Shown here piece by piece: positions 11,404 through 23,582 of a stretch of 64,000 nucleotides of DNA. The stretch is from Turnera subulata (taxonomy: Eukaryota > Streptophyta > Magnoliopsida > Malpighiales > Passifloraceae), in the NCBI GenBank assembly GCA_028386065.3, contig JAKUCV010003577.1:71608-135607 (forward strand), written 5' to 3'. A program made the translations under genes and the position numbers. Below the pieces are notes generated by a model. That model saw only the letters and a program-made list of their open reading frames with translations, was not told the origin of the DNA and made no database searches. Every line of letters begins with the position of its first letter. Position 1 is the first letter of the stretch.

Positions 11404-14190
11404 ACAAGTGTAACAGCCCGGGTAAAAATTTTGGATTTTTACCGGACTGTAAAAGTCTATTTACCGTGATTTACTGTTGAATTAATCTTGGGTAATTAAT
11501 TCAAGGTAAATCGGGAGTCGTTTTTCGAAACCGAGGGTTTTCCCGCGCTCGTAATTTTCCCGTGAATTTTTCGGAACCAAGTTGGTATTTTTCGGGTTTC
11601 GGAATTTCTCGGAAAATCACACCGGAAAATAACTAAGGAGGTATCAGTTATTTTCTGGTCCGGTTCGGATTCGCCCGTAATGCAGACGGATTTGTATTAT
11701 TTGATTATCACATGCCAAATAGTCATTTTTCAGTTATAAAGAGGAAGAGGGCAGCCGGAGGTAGAGCAGGAGAAGAGAAGAAAAAAAAAAGAGAAGAGAG
11801 AAAAGGAGAGAAAAAGAAAAAGAGAGAAAAAAAAAGGAAAGGAAAAAAAAAAGAAAAAGAGAGAAAAAGGAAAAAAAATAAAAGAAAAAAATAGGAAAAA
11901 AAAGAGGAAAATAGAAAACACAGAGTGAGGAAAAAAAATAAATAAAAAAAAATTCGGAAAAATAGAGAAAGAAAAGAAAAGAAAAGAAAAGAAAAGAAAA
12001 TAGAAAATACAAAAAAATAGAAAAAAAGGGGAACAGTTCGTCACCTTCCGCCCGGTTACTGTGCACGGGAGAGCGGCCGGCGACATCTCGAGCCTCACCG
12101 CCACCACCAGCAGGAAGCCCGAGCTGGCGCGACCTCGACGCCGCCTTCCCCGTCGCTTCCCGCCGCCGGACGCAGCCGCTAGAGGCGTTGACCCGCCGAA
12201 AACCCGCCGGATCTGCTTCTGTCGCCGCCTTCAATTCCGCCGCCCGTCGCCTTCTTTTCCTTCGCGCCTCCTGCGTGTCGCAGCTCGCCTGCAGCCATCC
12301 TTGCCCCGCCTCGTCATCGCCGCCGCTTGCCGTGACCGAGGTGAGCTAGGGAGGGGACGACCCGGAAGGGTCGGGCTGACCCGTTCCGTGGCCGGGTTGG
12401 ATTTTTAAATTTGGGTCACGAACTTTGTTTTCAGTTTGGGTTGGGCTGAGTGGTGCTGGGCCTGACCTTGGGTTGGGTCTGGGCTGCACTATTCATGGCC
12501 CAGCCCGTTTATTTAAAAAAAAAAAAAACAAATTTCACATATATATATATATTAATCTATATTCTGGAAATTAATTTTGGAAAAAAATTATACAGTTATT
12601 TTGAGAAAATTATTTCCAATTTAACTCTGGTATTTGTGTTGAAATATAAATATATTTATTTGGGTAATAATTAAGTTTTGTTTTGGAAAACTATTTTTAA
12701 TTGGAAAAATATATATGTGTATTATGAAAATAATTTCTGGAAATTAATATGTATATTATTTTCGTCTGTGAAATTGTGATTGTGGTTTATGTAAATAAAA
12801 ATGTATTTTGTAAATTTAAGTTAATTATATTTTAGTGTTGGAAAATATTATTATGTATTTAGAAAAAGATAAATACTATAAATATTTTCTAGAAATTATA
12901 AATAAATTATTATTTCTCTGGAAAAAATTATAATGATTATTATTTTGGAAGATTATAATTATTTTATGAAAATATATATGGAAAAGAGTTTTAATTAAAG
13001 TATAGTACCGAAGTAGTATTCGGATATACGTTCGGATTAATATTTTCGATAATGGAAATAATAACGGATAAGAACCGGGATGGGTAATTTCGTAGTTTGG
13101 GCATCATATTACCGATTATGTGCATTTATGTGTATGTATGATTTTGTGTATAGGTTTGGATATCGGGCAGTTTCCCGAGGAGCCGGCGTCGGACCGGTCA
13201 TAGTTTCCGGAGTTGAGTAATCGGCCAAGGTGAGGATGGATTTCCTTCGATATGTGCCTATATTACTCGGTTATTGTGTTTGGTGTTGTTGCATTGTTGG
13301 ATGCTGTGCTTATGTTGTGTTTCGGCTCGGGATGTCCATCCCGGTGCTTGTTTGGTATTTTTGGGATGTTTATCCCGTGTTGATTTTCTGTGTCCTTTGG
13401 AATAAATATAATGGAATAATTAATGAATTGTGATGAGGATGTCGATCCTCGGTACTTTGGTTAGGGATGTCGATCCCTGTGAGTTTGGTTTTTGATGACG
13501 GTTATATAATTGTCACGTGGTAAGTAGAGGTACGACCGGATGGTTTGTGACTGTTTTGTGGTGCCATGATCTGGGTTACTTGATAAGCATGTCTATGCTT
13601 GGGATGTCTATCCCGATTTGTTATTTTTGGGATGTCTATCCCTGGGTTCTTTTTGATCTGGCACCAGGAACAGGTTGATAACCTGGTACGACCCTAGCTT
13701 ATCCGTGACGGGGCCCGGAGAAGATAAAATTGGATAATTGTGTTTTACTCGAGTCTTTTGGATTTGTTTTGGTGGTTTTTACCTGTTTTGGACCTTGAGT
13801 AACTTAGTGTCCATATTGATGGTCTTTCCATTGTCGTGAGCACTTCGGACTCACCCCTCACCTGCGGGCTTTCATCCCGTAGGATGAGTTGTTCATTGTA
13901 CAGGTTGATGCATTCCAGACAGGCTGCAGCGTTTCCCTTGGACGGGCTTGGATCCATAGTTGCATGTGTCGCATACAGTGTTAGTTATTTAAAGTCTTCC
14001 GCTGTGCATAGTTTTTCTATTATTGGGCCATTGGGCCGGTTTTATTATTATTGATGTTTATCATTATGGGCTGTCGAGCCCGAGTTTTTGATGTTCACAC
14101 TGTATGCTTGGTCTTATTTTGGTTGGGTCGTCACAGTTCCGGCACGTGTTTACTGTGTACGGTAAATACGGGTCGGGGCGCTTCAACAAG
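11404..14190 (+). mobile_element. Solo Gypsy-type LTR, 2.78 kb, with target duplication
   Basis: The LTR proper is 11409-14185. It begins TGTAACAGCCCGGG and ends GGGTCGGGGCGCTTCA, and is flanked by the 5-bp duplication ACAAG at 11404-11408 and 14186-14190. There is no internal domain or second LTR, so it is a solo LTR left by recombination. Its anatomy recurs in the other copies in this window: a 5' conserved block, a purine-rich tract (about 11771-12030), a GC-rich block (about 12035-12420), an AT-rich middle, and a conserved 3' part with the phrase CACTTCGGACTCACCCCTC. Length and termini suggest the chromovirus Tekay/Del group, but this is inferred from the LTR only. The ORFs inside are compositional artefacts. 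Confidence 0.9.
11771..12030 (+). repeat. Purine-rich tract inside the solo LTR
   Basis: About 260 bp are almost entirely A and G on the plus strand, directly before a CpG-rich block. The minus-oriented copies have the matching pyrimidine tract (38100-38260 and 46385-46800). Confidence 0.85.
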
Positions 14191-15018
14191 AGTCTTGTGA
14201 TGATCGTCCAGATGTTAGTCTCTTAATCAGTGACAGAGCTAGATATAATTTTTAGTGGGGGCTAATATAATATTTTGTGTGTATTAATATGGATTTATGT
14301 AAAAAAATAAAATTTATAAGGAGCAAAATATATATTATGATAGGACTTATATGAAAAAAACTAATAGCCTAGGGAGCATATCAGTATATTACAATGGAAC
14401 TTATATAGAAAAAATGGAAATCTAAAGTGGACCATGGCCCCTGGGGCACCGCCTCTCGTCTTAATAGTTAACCAACCTCATGACAGCCATACTCTCGCAC
14501 ATTATTTTTATTTTTAGTTGTCTAAAGTGTTGCTTGCTATAAAGTACTAAAAGAAAATTAATTATTTGCAATGGACGTTGGATTTTTTTGTTTAATATTT
14601 TTCGCAAGTGTTGATAAAAGAAAATAATAATAATATTTGTCGCAAGTCCAAGTTTTCGATGATGTTTGCTTACGACGAGTAATTCATCGCAATAATAAAG
14701 GTCTTGTGACAAGAAAACTTTTAAAAATGTATCACCATTGGTAAATTGCAACTAATTTGAACATTTTCTAGTAGCAGTAACATTTATTTTGTTATACTTC
14801 TTATTTAAACAATGATTTGCAAGGGTTAAAAATAAAACAATCATAAGAAAATACCTCTTCATACTTGAATTATTATTATTTTTTGTTATACACGACGTTG
14901 TTGTAAACATTGTGGACATTTGCATAAATGTCAACCTAAATTTGTGATGTTTGAGAACGATTTGTATTACCAATGTTGCCTATGATATATTGGTAGTGGT
15001 TGGTATGGATATTTTGGA
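14191..15018. other. Intergenic
   Basis: AT-rich. The part at 14225-14460 (GTGACAGAGCTAG at one side and GGGGCACCGCC at the other) resembles degraded dispersed repeats, but I could not define ends. No genes were seen. Confidence 0.4.
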
Positions 15019-15306
15019 GTTAAATATATTTTTAGTCTCCTTACTATATTGAGATGATGAGAATAGTCTCCTACATTAATTAAGATTAATTATATCTTTT
15101 TACACATCTTAAATGATTAATTTACTCCCTCCCCTGGTTTAATTTGTGATTAAGTGATGTGCCACTAGCACTTCTGTAGGCCCAAGTTAGATTTTCTAGG
15201 GACCAAATTAATCAAAGAAATATGAGAACATAATTAATCATAATTAGCATAGAGAAACTATTATTATTATTTCAATGTAATAGGAGGACCAAATATATAT
15301 TTAACC
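15019..15306. mobile_element. MITE with about 22-bp terminal inverted repeats
   Basis: The left end GTTAAATATATTTTTAGTC matches the reverse complement of the right end (GGTTAAATATATATTTGGTC) with few changes. The interior is short, AT-rich and non-coding, about 290 bp in all. The target duplication was not resolved. The superfamily is uncertain. Confidence 0.55.
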
Positions 15307-16347
15307 CCATATTTTTGTGTGATTATTTTTAAGTAAAACCATCAGCTATGTTGGGAATAAATTACATAAATTAAGATGCAGACTCACCAATGAGCTTGTA
15401 ATTCATTGACATTCTTGTGTAAAAAAGAGGTAAGGTCTCGATTTCGTGCGAATTAAACAATAACTTACTCAAACTCGAGTGAATTAAACAATAACTTACT
15501 CAAAATTGGGTTTATTAGGTTTTACGCTGCGGGTGTAACTTCCTAGTTCCCTCCTAAAATGGGTATTCATCAGTAAAAGGCAAGCTATGCCAACACTAAT
15601 TTTATTCATTCACAAGATTCATATACGAGACCTTGGTTAATGGGAACAAACTTCGAGCCACAAGAGGAAGTAATTTGAGAACTAACATCAGTTACAACAT
15701 AGACAAGGGATTGCCGAATGAAAGAAAAGGCTGAAAAGTGAAAAGTAATCCTTAACAAAACCAAACAGTTTTTTCTCCAATTCATGTTCATTTATCAAAT
15801 TATACCGCGCATAATCACTGTGTTACTAAAACTAGCAGATAGTATCTGAAAGTCAGTTCCTTCTTAAAGAAGAATAAATCGAAATGTATCCTTTCCTATA
15901 TCTTTCTTAATTTTTTAAAATTTATACCGTTTTACCTAATATGATTCAGCCATTTATTAACTCTTTTTTTTTTTTTTTGTTTCCTACCCCGGAGCTTTGA
16001 GACTAACTTGATTATTCATTTTCACTTTGAGACTAACTACACTTCTGCAAAGCAAAGCTTTAACTTGACGGGCCATGATCTGCCTGTTGTTGACCCTGTT
16101 TAATTTGTCAGTACCAATTGATAGGTTCTTTTTTTTTTATTTATAATAATAATAGCTTCTTTAGTTTAAACTGTGGTGATTCATGCTACTTACGCCAGCG
16201 AAGCGAATCTTTTTCTTTTGCAGAAGAAACCCATGGCAAGCATATTGATTCCCCGAATAACTTCACAGGCCATCAGTTAGCATTCCATAAATACTGCCTG
16301 CTCTTTTACTTAAACAAACATAATTTAGAACTGATAATAATAGCTAG
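15307..16347. other. Intergenic
   Basis: AT-rich, with no recognisable gene. A 13-bp motif (TTTGAGACTAACT) is repeated near 15998 and 16026. Confidence 0.5.
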
Positions 16348-18050
16348 CTAGGATATGCCTGTGAACTGACAATTAAATCTGAAAATAGAGACATTGAACA
16401 GAAGAAGAGTCTTGTCCCCCATCATCTGTTCGAACACACAAACATCTCCCACTCGCAGATGATTTTGCTTCGCAAACTCACTCCATCCTGATGAGAAGGA
16501 AACTCCACAGCTACAGCGACTGCCGTCCTTGACTATTTTCACAGGCCAGCTTGTGCCTGCAACCTGCAACTGGACGGGAGCTCCCTTGAAATTTTGGAGA
16601 TATGTCTTGCTATACTTGCCCGGAATATGCTGTAACAAGCTACAAAATTTCAAATCATAAGCGAAAGAACAAATTTTGCACCTATTCAGTCTCTAACCCG
16701 TGAATTTTCTTTTTCATCAACAAACCCCGAAATAGGTGGCAGAGATTATGAACATGATTTGAATAGCAAATAGAATATACTAAATAAAGCTAACTAGAAA
16801 TCAAAAAAGAAAAGAAAATAAATGATGATAAGAAGAAAATATTAGAGTCCCCCAAAACTTCAGGCACCCTTACCAAATTGAAACGCTGAAGGCTTGATGG
16901 TTGCATCGCAACCATGAAAAAGGGTAGCTCAGATGTGAAAGCATCACTAGCTCGTTGAAGAACGAGAGCTTTATCATCATCTGTAAGTGGCCTGATCTTC
17001 TTTCTGGCTCCATTTAATCGTCCTGACCCACTAAGCAAATCTTGGGTTCCTCTTTCTGCTGCAAAGACAAGCCGAAGTTCTTTTGTTAAGTAGCAAAACT
17101 GTAACCTGCCATACACAAACTATACATATTTTCAGCATTAAATTCCTAAAAGTTTTGATCCACTCCCACCATTTCCAGCGTAGCTGGTGCTCATCATTTT
17201 ATTTGGCTTGGGACATGGAAATGGTGGTTCCTTTTCTGATGTTTTGCTTGGTGAAAACACATCCAAGATTTCAACTGATGATCCATCACTTGAAGCATCT
17301 TCCATGTCTGGGCCGACTTCATCAACTTTGTCCTCATTATTGATTAATGGATAGGCTATCTCTGTAGCACTTTCATCAAATATGTACACATTGAATAGGC
17401 AATTCCCCTCGTATTGAAAAGCTAACAAGGACCCATTAGTCAGAGAATAATACTCCATAAACGAACGAAAGCCTTTCTGCAACCAAATCTCACCACCACG
17501 CTTTTGAAGCCGGATTGACCATTCATCGCCATTGGGGACCTTAAGTTGCACTGCACTGGACATTTCTTTCCCATACTTCTTCACAAATTTCACTGGAAGG
17601 CCCTGTCAAATATACACCTCCAAATAATTCAATCATGCAAAACGGAGAACCACAGAGAAGAAATCAAGTGGAGATCCTTGTCCTAAGCAATCCAACAAAT
17701 GAAAACGGGATGACAAGTTAAAGCCTACAGAATAAAAGGTCTCCTCGTGACATTAACATTTTCTATGTCAAATGGTTTGATTTCTACTTCTTATAAGAAG
17801 AGAATTTGGAGAATTTTTCAGAATCAAATACAGGTAATTAGAAAGATTTGGCAAGTATGAGCAGATATATATATCTAGGTCTAAGGTTGTCATCATCTGG
17901 ACCAGCTACAAAAACAATACTTACAAGCTTGCCATCACGAGGAGTGCTACCAGTAATGAACTTGAAAAAATGAGGTTTCTTTGTATTGGGCAAGCATCCA
18001 TCACGTCCTTTCAGCCTGAGAAGCCATTTTGCATTTGCGCCAATACAAGG
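16348..18050 (-). CDS. REM/VRN1-like B3-domain protein, two B3 domains, unbroken exons
   Basis: Four exons were read on the minus strand. Exon 1 ends at 17925 (KPHFFKFITG...DGKL, donor GTAAGT). Exon 2 is about 17150-17602 (GLPVKFVKKYGKEM, then WLQKGFRSFMEYYSL, B3-1). Exon 3 runs from about 17060 to 16874. Exon 4 is 16348-16629 (HIPGKYSKTYLQNF, GWSEFAKQNHLRVGDVCVFE, B3-2). Splice sites are canonical. The two-B3 layout matches VRN1/REM transcription factors, which bind DNA in the nucleus and act in development and vernalization responses. It is the only copy in the cluster without a visible break. Two doubts remain. No ATG is in frame upstream of exon 1 within the open stretch (back to about 18085), so the start may lie in a further exon or be lost, and the exon 2 donor is uncertain. 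Confidence 0.75.
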
Positions 18051-18946
18051 GTGAGGGACTTGTTCCTTATATACTTCTAATTACAAGAGAATTCATTATG
18101 TGCATATTGCCATAACTCCCCGAATGTGTTTCTATATAGAAAATGCATCGAAATTTGGATGTTACGTTCAAGATGGAAATGATGACCCACGACTCCAACT
18201 GAAAAACTTCTGACATAAAAAACAGAAAGAAAAGACTTAGACCAAACTTTACTCTAGGCAGAGATAAAGAAAGGCTTTTGAGTTTGACGGGACAGCTCAA
18301 AGATGACGTCTAGTTACAAACTCTGCATATGAAAACCCCTCATTCCCAAATACAACCGAAAGATTTTATTCGAAGAATTTATAGCTTCTTTCTTACAGAC
18401 TTGAGGTGACAGAAGTTGATCATCACTAGTGGGGAAAAGAAGAGAAGAAATTTCATCCCCATGTGTCCTTTATTTTGCTTTTTTGATAGAAACATAATCC
18501 GAGAAAAAAATATCTAAATATATATATATACACATATATTTATATATATCATATTTGGAATTAACATAAACATAAACAAGCTTTTACATACAATCGACTT
18601 CATATTACTGTAGTATGGTTTTTTCAGGATTGCATTATTCGAACATGTCGCCGGATTTTCCCATGCACATAAAACTATAAAGCTTTGTTACAAACTCTTA
18701 GACACTCATGTACTATGGGCTCATTAAGAGACATATTTAATAACAAAATTGTTCTCGTTGGTTTGAAACATTACAAAACCAAAGGTTATTTATCCATGAC
18801 CTATTGAAAGGACACATTTAGTAATAATTTTTTACCAAAAATAATAATAACAAATAAGTCACCTGCAGCTGCTTATCAGGCCGGGAGGTGTACTAGATAA
18901 AAAGAAATAATTTTGAAGTCCCATGTTATCCGAAACACAAATACCA
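18051..18946. other. Intergenic
   Basis: AT-rich upstream flank of the B3 gene. No gene or transposon end was recognised. Confidence 0.5.
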
Positions 18947-18997
18947 ACTCCCAAGCTCATAATTTTTTTTTTTGTCACTACTCCCATGCTCATAATT
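18947..18997 (-). repeat. Micro-insertion: 15-bp T-run insert between 18-bp direct repeats
   Basis: 18947-18964 and 18980-18997 are direct repeats with one mismatch. The insert (nine T then GTCACT) is, on the minus strand, AGTGAC followed by an A-run. It looks like an extremely 5'-truncated retroposon with its target duplication. Confidence 0.6.
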
Positions 18998-19190
18998 GAC
19001 AAGATACAAATAAGAGACAAATCGGATATAGTCAGGATCGCAGGATTTACAAAATCTCCAGTTTAATTAAAACTGTCACACTATAAATGGATTGGCATGG
19101 CCATGGATTCGTAATGTAGACGCCCTAATTTAGCTTGATTCAAACTTAAATAAGACGAAGCATGCATGCAGCTAATGAACGTTCATCCCA

Positions 19191-19240
19191 AAAAATGAAG
19201 CATGCATTCTGGCAAAAAAAAAAAAAAATGAAGCATGCAT
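19191..19240 (+). repeat. Micro-insertion: TCTGGC plus A-run between 17-bp direct repeats
   Basis: 19191-19207 and 19224-19240 are identical (A-run, then TGAAGCATGCAT). The 16-bp insert is TCTGGC followed by ten A. It has the same architecture as the 18947 site, in the opposite orientation. Confidence 0.65.
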
Positions 19241-19371
19241 AATATAACAATCTTTTCTCAGCCGGTGCGAGAGAAAACCCAGTCATCTATCCTTTGAAGA
19301 GGAATGTACATCAACCTCAGCACCAACAAAAAAAAAATAGCAGTAAATAGAACCTCCTCTGATGTACAGAG

Positions 19372-19905
19372 TGTTAGGTATGGACTGAATAAATTGGTCA
19401 AAAAGGGGAGGAAGTTAGGCACCGTATTTTTGCAAGGTTTGGCAGCTGTAAAACTTTGAATATTGATATTCAAAGTTTGCAGCTGCATATTATACACGTC
19501 TTGTTTTTTGCCTATATATAGGCATCATGACATTTGTATTGAGCATCCCATCTTGTGCAGAAAAACAAGAAGAAGAGAGTGGGAGAGAAAGAAGAGAAAA
19601 GAGAGAGAGAAGAAGAGAGAGGGAGAGAGAAAGTAAAGTTTAGTCCCTCTAAGTTTTAGAAGTGACAATATAGTCCCTCTCGTTTAGGAGTGACAAAATA
19701 GTGAGGAAAAATACTTTGGGGGTATTTTTGGGAAACACTTTTGTGGGATACTATTTTGGATAGAACTCTCTCTTTGTAAGACTAATATTTTTATATTAGT
19801 GGAAGATTTGTAGTTCGTGGACGTAGGCAAGATTAAGGTAGAACCACGTTAAATTCTTTGTGTCTCCTTTTATTTTTTGCGAATCTTTTGCGGTTTTCCC
19901 TTACA
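19372..19905 (+). repeat. 5' LTR of the gag-only element
   Basis: Begins TGTTAGGTATGG and ends CCCTTACA. It contains a TATATA box-like stretch in TGCCTATATATAGGC (19509-19523), a likely core promoter, followed by GA-rich leader sequence. Confidence 0.9.
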
Positions 19906-19907
19906 AC

Positions 19908-19920
19908 TGGTAGCGGAGCC
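19908..19920 (+). promoter_or_regulatory. Primer-binding site TGGTAGCGGAGCC
   Basis: It lies two bases after the 5' LTR. It resembles the common plant Copia site complementary to initiator Met tRNA (TGGTATCAGAGCC) but differs at a few positions. The same variant is found in the Copia element at 23356-28038 and as TGGTAGCGGAGC at 63365. Confidence 0.7.
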
Positions 19921-19940
19921 AAGTTCGATAAAGGTTCGCG

Positions 19941-21302
19941 ATGGTAGTTTCAGGCACAAAGTTTGAGGTGGAGCAGTTTGATGGCAAGAAGGATTTTAGT
20001 CTCTGGCAAAGCAACATTAAAGATCTGTTGGTGCAGCAGGGGCTGATGAAGACACTCTTTGGCAAGGAGAAAAAGCCAAAGGACATGAAGGATGAAGAAT
20101 GGGAGGAGCTCGAGCAACGAGCTGCTAGTACCATCAGATTGACTCTTGCGCCAGACGTGAAGTACAGTGTGATGGACGAAACAAGTCCTGTAAAGATGAT
20201 GAAGAAATTAGAAGACATTTACATGTCGAAGTCACCCACAAATCGATTGTTCATGAAGAAGGAATTGTACCAATTGAAGATGCAGTCAGGTACACATGTA
20301 ATAGATCACATCAATAGATTTAATAAATTAATTAAAGAGTTGGCTAGTATTGATGTGACCTATGAAGAAGAGGATAAAGCCCTGATGTTGTTGATGTCTC
20401 TTCCGCATTCGTATGATAATTTGAGGAATTCACTATGTGTTGGGAAGCAGACTCTTTCAGTTGCAAATGTGACAGCAGTTCTAATGGAGAATTTCAAGTT
20501 GAACCAGTCTAGCAGCGATACAGGTGAAGATATCGCTGTAGCAGAAGTTAACCGTGGCAGGGGCCCGTCACGGTCTAACCAGTTTAAAAGAAATTCTAGA
20601 TCTGGTTCGAGAGGAAGAACGGATTACGCACAAAAAGAGTGTTACTACTGTCATAAGAAGGGGCATATCCAGTTTTATTGTGAGGAGATGAAGAACGACA
20701 TGGAACAGCTGAAGAAAAATTGCAAGAAGTCCGGTGGGACTGTGATTGTTGAAGAGGATTCGGATGGTGAACTCTTCTTGGTACAGGAAGCAAAAGGTGA
20801 GCACAAAGTTGAAGACTCGTGGTTTTTGGATTCTGCCTGTTCGTTTCATATTTGTGCAAATAAAGAATGGTTTAGTAGTTACAAGCCTTGCAATAATGGA
20901 GAGTCAGTAGCATTGGCGGATAATCATGAATTAAAAATTCATGGTATTGGTAGTGTGAAGATTAAAATGCATGATGGTTTTGTGAAGACTTTTGGAGATG
21001 TGAGGCACGTGCCGGAGCTTGGTAAAAATTTAATCTCCCTTGGTAGACTTGATTCGAGAGGATGTGGCTTTTCTTCTCGAGGTGGAGCTTTGAAGGTTAC
21101 CAAAGGCGCTTTGGTAATTATGAGGGGGGAATTGATAGAGAAGAATCTTTACAGATTAATTGGAAGTGCAGTGAAGAGTGGTACGAAGATTGAGGCTTGT
21201 GCAGAGTCAGGTAGAAAGCAGAATATTGTTGCATCCAACAAGATGAAGGTTAGTTTTGCAATGATGACATGTAGCAGTGAAGGTAGTCGTGCATCGGCAT
21301 GA
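19941..21302 (+). CDS. Gag with zinc knuckle and partial protease region (453 aa)
   Basis: Residues about 1-190 are a Copia-type gag (FDGKKDFSLWQSNIKDLL, LYQLKMQSGTHVIDHINRFN). A CCHC zinc knuckle, CYYCHKKGHIQFYC, lies at about 231-244 after a basic RGRG/RSGSRGR stretch. A protease start, WFLDSACSFHIC, follows near residue 293, where the usual Asp-Ser-Gly is Asp-Ser-Ala, so protease activity is doubtful. The part up to NLYRL resembles the region just before the integrase, then the reading frame ends in unrelated sequence. Gag packages element RNA into particles. The ORF is unbroken and of typical gag length, suggesting it has been kept. Confidence 0.88.
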   Translation: MVVSGTKFEVEQFDGKKDFSLWQSNIKDLLVQQGLMKTLFGKEKKPKDMKDEEWEELEQRAASTIRLTLAPDVKYSVMDETSPVKMMKKLEDIYMSKSPTNRLFMKKELYQLKMQSGTHVIDHINRFNKLIKELASIDVTYEEEDKALMLLMSLPHSYDNLRNSLCVGKQTLSVANVTAVLMENFKLNQSSSDTGEDIAVAEVNRGRGPSRSNQFKRNSRSGSRGRTDYAQKECYYCHKKGHIQFYCEEMKNDMEQLKKNCKKSGGTVIVEEDSDGELFLVQEAKGEHKVEDSWFLDSACSFHICANKEWFSSYKPCNNGESVALADNHELKIHGIGSVKIKMHDGFVKTFGDVRHVPELGKNLISLGRLDSRGCGFSSRGGALKVTKGALVIMRGELIEKNLYRLIGSAVKSGTKIEACAESGRKQNIVASNKMKVSFAMMTCSSEGSRASA

Positions 21303-21380
21303 AGAAGATTGAAGCAGACTTAGGTTAAGAAGTCCGAAGTTATGAAGAACGCCAAGTACAATTCAGTCCAAGGTGGAGAT

Positions 21381-21914
21381 TGTTAGGTATGGACTGAATA
21401 AATTGGTCAAAAAGGGGAGGAAGTTAGGCACCGTATTTTTGCAAGGTTTGGCAGCTGTAAAACTTTGAATATTGATATTCAAAGTTTGCAGCTGCACATT
21501 GTACACGTCTTGTTTTTTGCCTATATATAGGCATCAGGACATTTGTATTGAGCATCCCATCTTGTGCAGAAAAACAAGAAGAAGAGAGTGGGAGAGAAAG
21601 AAGAGAAAAGAGAGAGAGAAGAAGAGAGAGGGAGAGAGAAAGTAAAGTTTAGTCCCTTTAAGTTTTAGAAGTGACAATATAGTTCCTCTCGTTTAGGAGT
21701 GACAAAATAGTGAGGAAAAATACTTTGGGGGTATTTTTGGGAAACACTTTTGTGGGATACTATTTTGGATAGAACTCTCTCTTTGTAAGACTAATATTTT
21801 TATATTAGTGGAAGATTTGTAGTTCGTGAACGTAGGCAAGATTAAGGTAGAACCACGTTAAATTCTTTGTGTCTCCTTTTATTTTTCGCGAATCTTTTGC
21901 GGTTTTCCCCAACA
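21381..21914 (+). repeat. 3' LTR of the gag-only element
   Basis: Same length as the 5' LTR (534 bp) with about ten visible differences, including the last bases (CCAACA against CTTACA). Confidence 0.9.
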
Positions 21915-21919
21915 CAGAG

Positions 21920-22539
21920 AACAGGAACGGCAACCATTCCCGAAAATGGATACATCAGAGTAATAGCACGCCATTCTTAATCATTTTTAAAGAAAAATGC
22001 ATCTCCAACTCGCAAACAATTGTACCTTGCAAAACATGCCAACCACAAAAATAACATGGAAACTCTGAATGAAATAAGTTTTCAACTTGGCTGGCCGGGC
22101 TACACTCTGAAGCAGGATGTTCTGTTTTCAACCTTGTTCATTATTGATCAGCTTGGTACGGGCTGCATAACATGTAAATGTTGGACCAACAGGATCAAAT
22201 TAGTATTGTTTTAGTTTAAAGAAAAGGCAGACTACGAAATTCAACAAACAGCAAAACAACAATCACAAATTAGCATAAAAAAAAACAATCACAAATATTC
22301 TTTTTCTTTTAACGCTAATTATTGCAGATATACATTTCGAGTATGTAGGATTCGTCAAATATTTGATAGGATTTCTTAATTTGTAATTGAAAGGAGACAC
22401 GGCAAATATATTATCTTGAGAGTCAAGAAAAAAAATGGCATGTACCTTAGGAAAGATGTGTTCATATATACTTCCCATTGGCTATACTGAAAGGAATAAA
22501 ATCAGTAGAATCTATACTCACCAGTAGGAAGGGGACAGT
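21920..22539. other. Downstream flank of interrupted B3 gene
   Basis: AT-rich with no gene recognised. Contains the micro-insertion at 22259-22296, listed separately. Confidence 0.5.
22259..22296 (+). repeat. Micro-insertion: TAGCAT plus A-run between 12-bp direct repeats
   Basis: ACAATCACAAAT occurs at 22259-22270 and 22285-22296. The 14-bp insert is TAGCAT followed by eight A. It has the same structure as other micro-insertions in this window. Confidence 0.5.
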
Positions 22540-23582
22540 TCACATCCTCAACAAGCCGAAAATGACGACTTGGAACATCATATCTGTCTCATTAATCAGC
22601 TCAAACACACAAACATCTCCAACTCCCAAATTATTATCCTCAACGAATTCTCTCCATCCACCAAAAAATTTCACGTGTGTCTTTCCTCGCTCTATGCAAA
22701 GATGGTATTTGGCAGGCCAAGTTCTTCCAGTGTCCGCAAGTGAAAGGATGATGTCACCAGACTTCTGGGCGAAATGCTCTCTTGCAAAGCCTGAGGGTAC
22801 CCACTGAAGGAGTTGAAAAAGGCAAAAAAAAAAAAAAACAAAGAAGTTTTAACCAAAGCAAACAGGGGAGAAAAATATGATTATGGTGGCTTCTGTTACT
22901 TTCTTTTTCTTCCACTAGAATAAATCTTGCAGTCTCAGGTGAGGAACAAAGAATGAATATGCAAATAGGAAAAGCAATTATGTTTTTGTTGATTTAGTAG
23001 GTTTTCAACTGCAGCAACAAGGCTTACCGTTCTATATCGATCGTGAACATAGGATGGCTGCATGACAACTCTGAAGAATGGATTTATAGATTTGAAAGTG
23101 CTAGCCCTGCAAAGTGCTTTAGATTTCTCAACGCCTAACATCGGTTGCATGCGCCTAGCAGACTTGAAGGTTTCTGATTTACGTTCTTAGGCATACTTCC
23201 TGCAATTCTTCTGTCAGAAAACAATCTTTCCTCTGGAAACCAAACAATATTGTTTCAGAATCATAAATACAAGGTACCCTTAGGAAGTGGGTTAGGCATA
23301 CTTATAGTCAACCATATTTAGTTATGATTTAGCATCATAATCAAACACAAGGTTTTGTTGGGGAAACTTGGGTAATTTCCCCTCAACTAGTGAATTGAAC
23401 TGATTCGATAATTCCCAGGAAAGATGGCCTAGCCTATCTCCTTAGACAGAATTATCATTCCAAGATAAATCCCCAGGAAAGACTGGAGGAACAGTGGTTC
23501 ACTTAAAACCCAGCCTCCTAGACAGGACTCACTTGCACAGTGTTATAATTCACAACCTATACCCGACAAAGGCGGCTTAGCC

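Larger units (their letters stand above)
19372..21914 (+). mobile_element. Non-autonomous gag-only Copia-type element (TR-GAG-like), complete
   Basis: The two LTRs are 534 bp each (19372-19905 and 21381-21914), start TGTTAGGTATGG and end in CA. They are flanked by the target duplication CAGAG (19367-19371 and 21915-21919). A primer-binding site TGGTAGCGGAGCC lies at 19908, two bases after the LTR. A purine-rich tract (AAGGTGGAGA) precedes the 3' LTR. The 2.5-kb element holds one ORF (gag plus a protease-like motif) and no integrase, reverse transcriptase or RNase H, with no room for them. I count roughly ten differences between the LTRs, so insertion is recent. Mobility would need enzymes from another Copia element. 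Confidence 0.92.

Noticed and set aside
11730..12408. ORFs of 115-166 aa in both strands of the solo LTR
   Set aside because: Purine tract and GC-rich block of an LTR. The similar blocks in other copies do not keep a common frame by eye.
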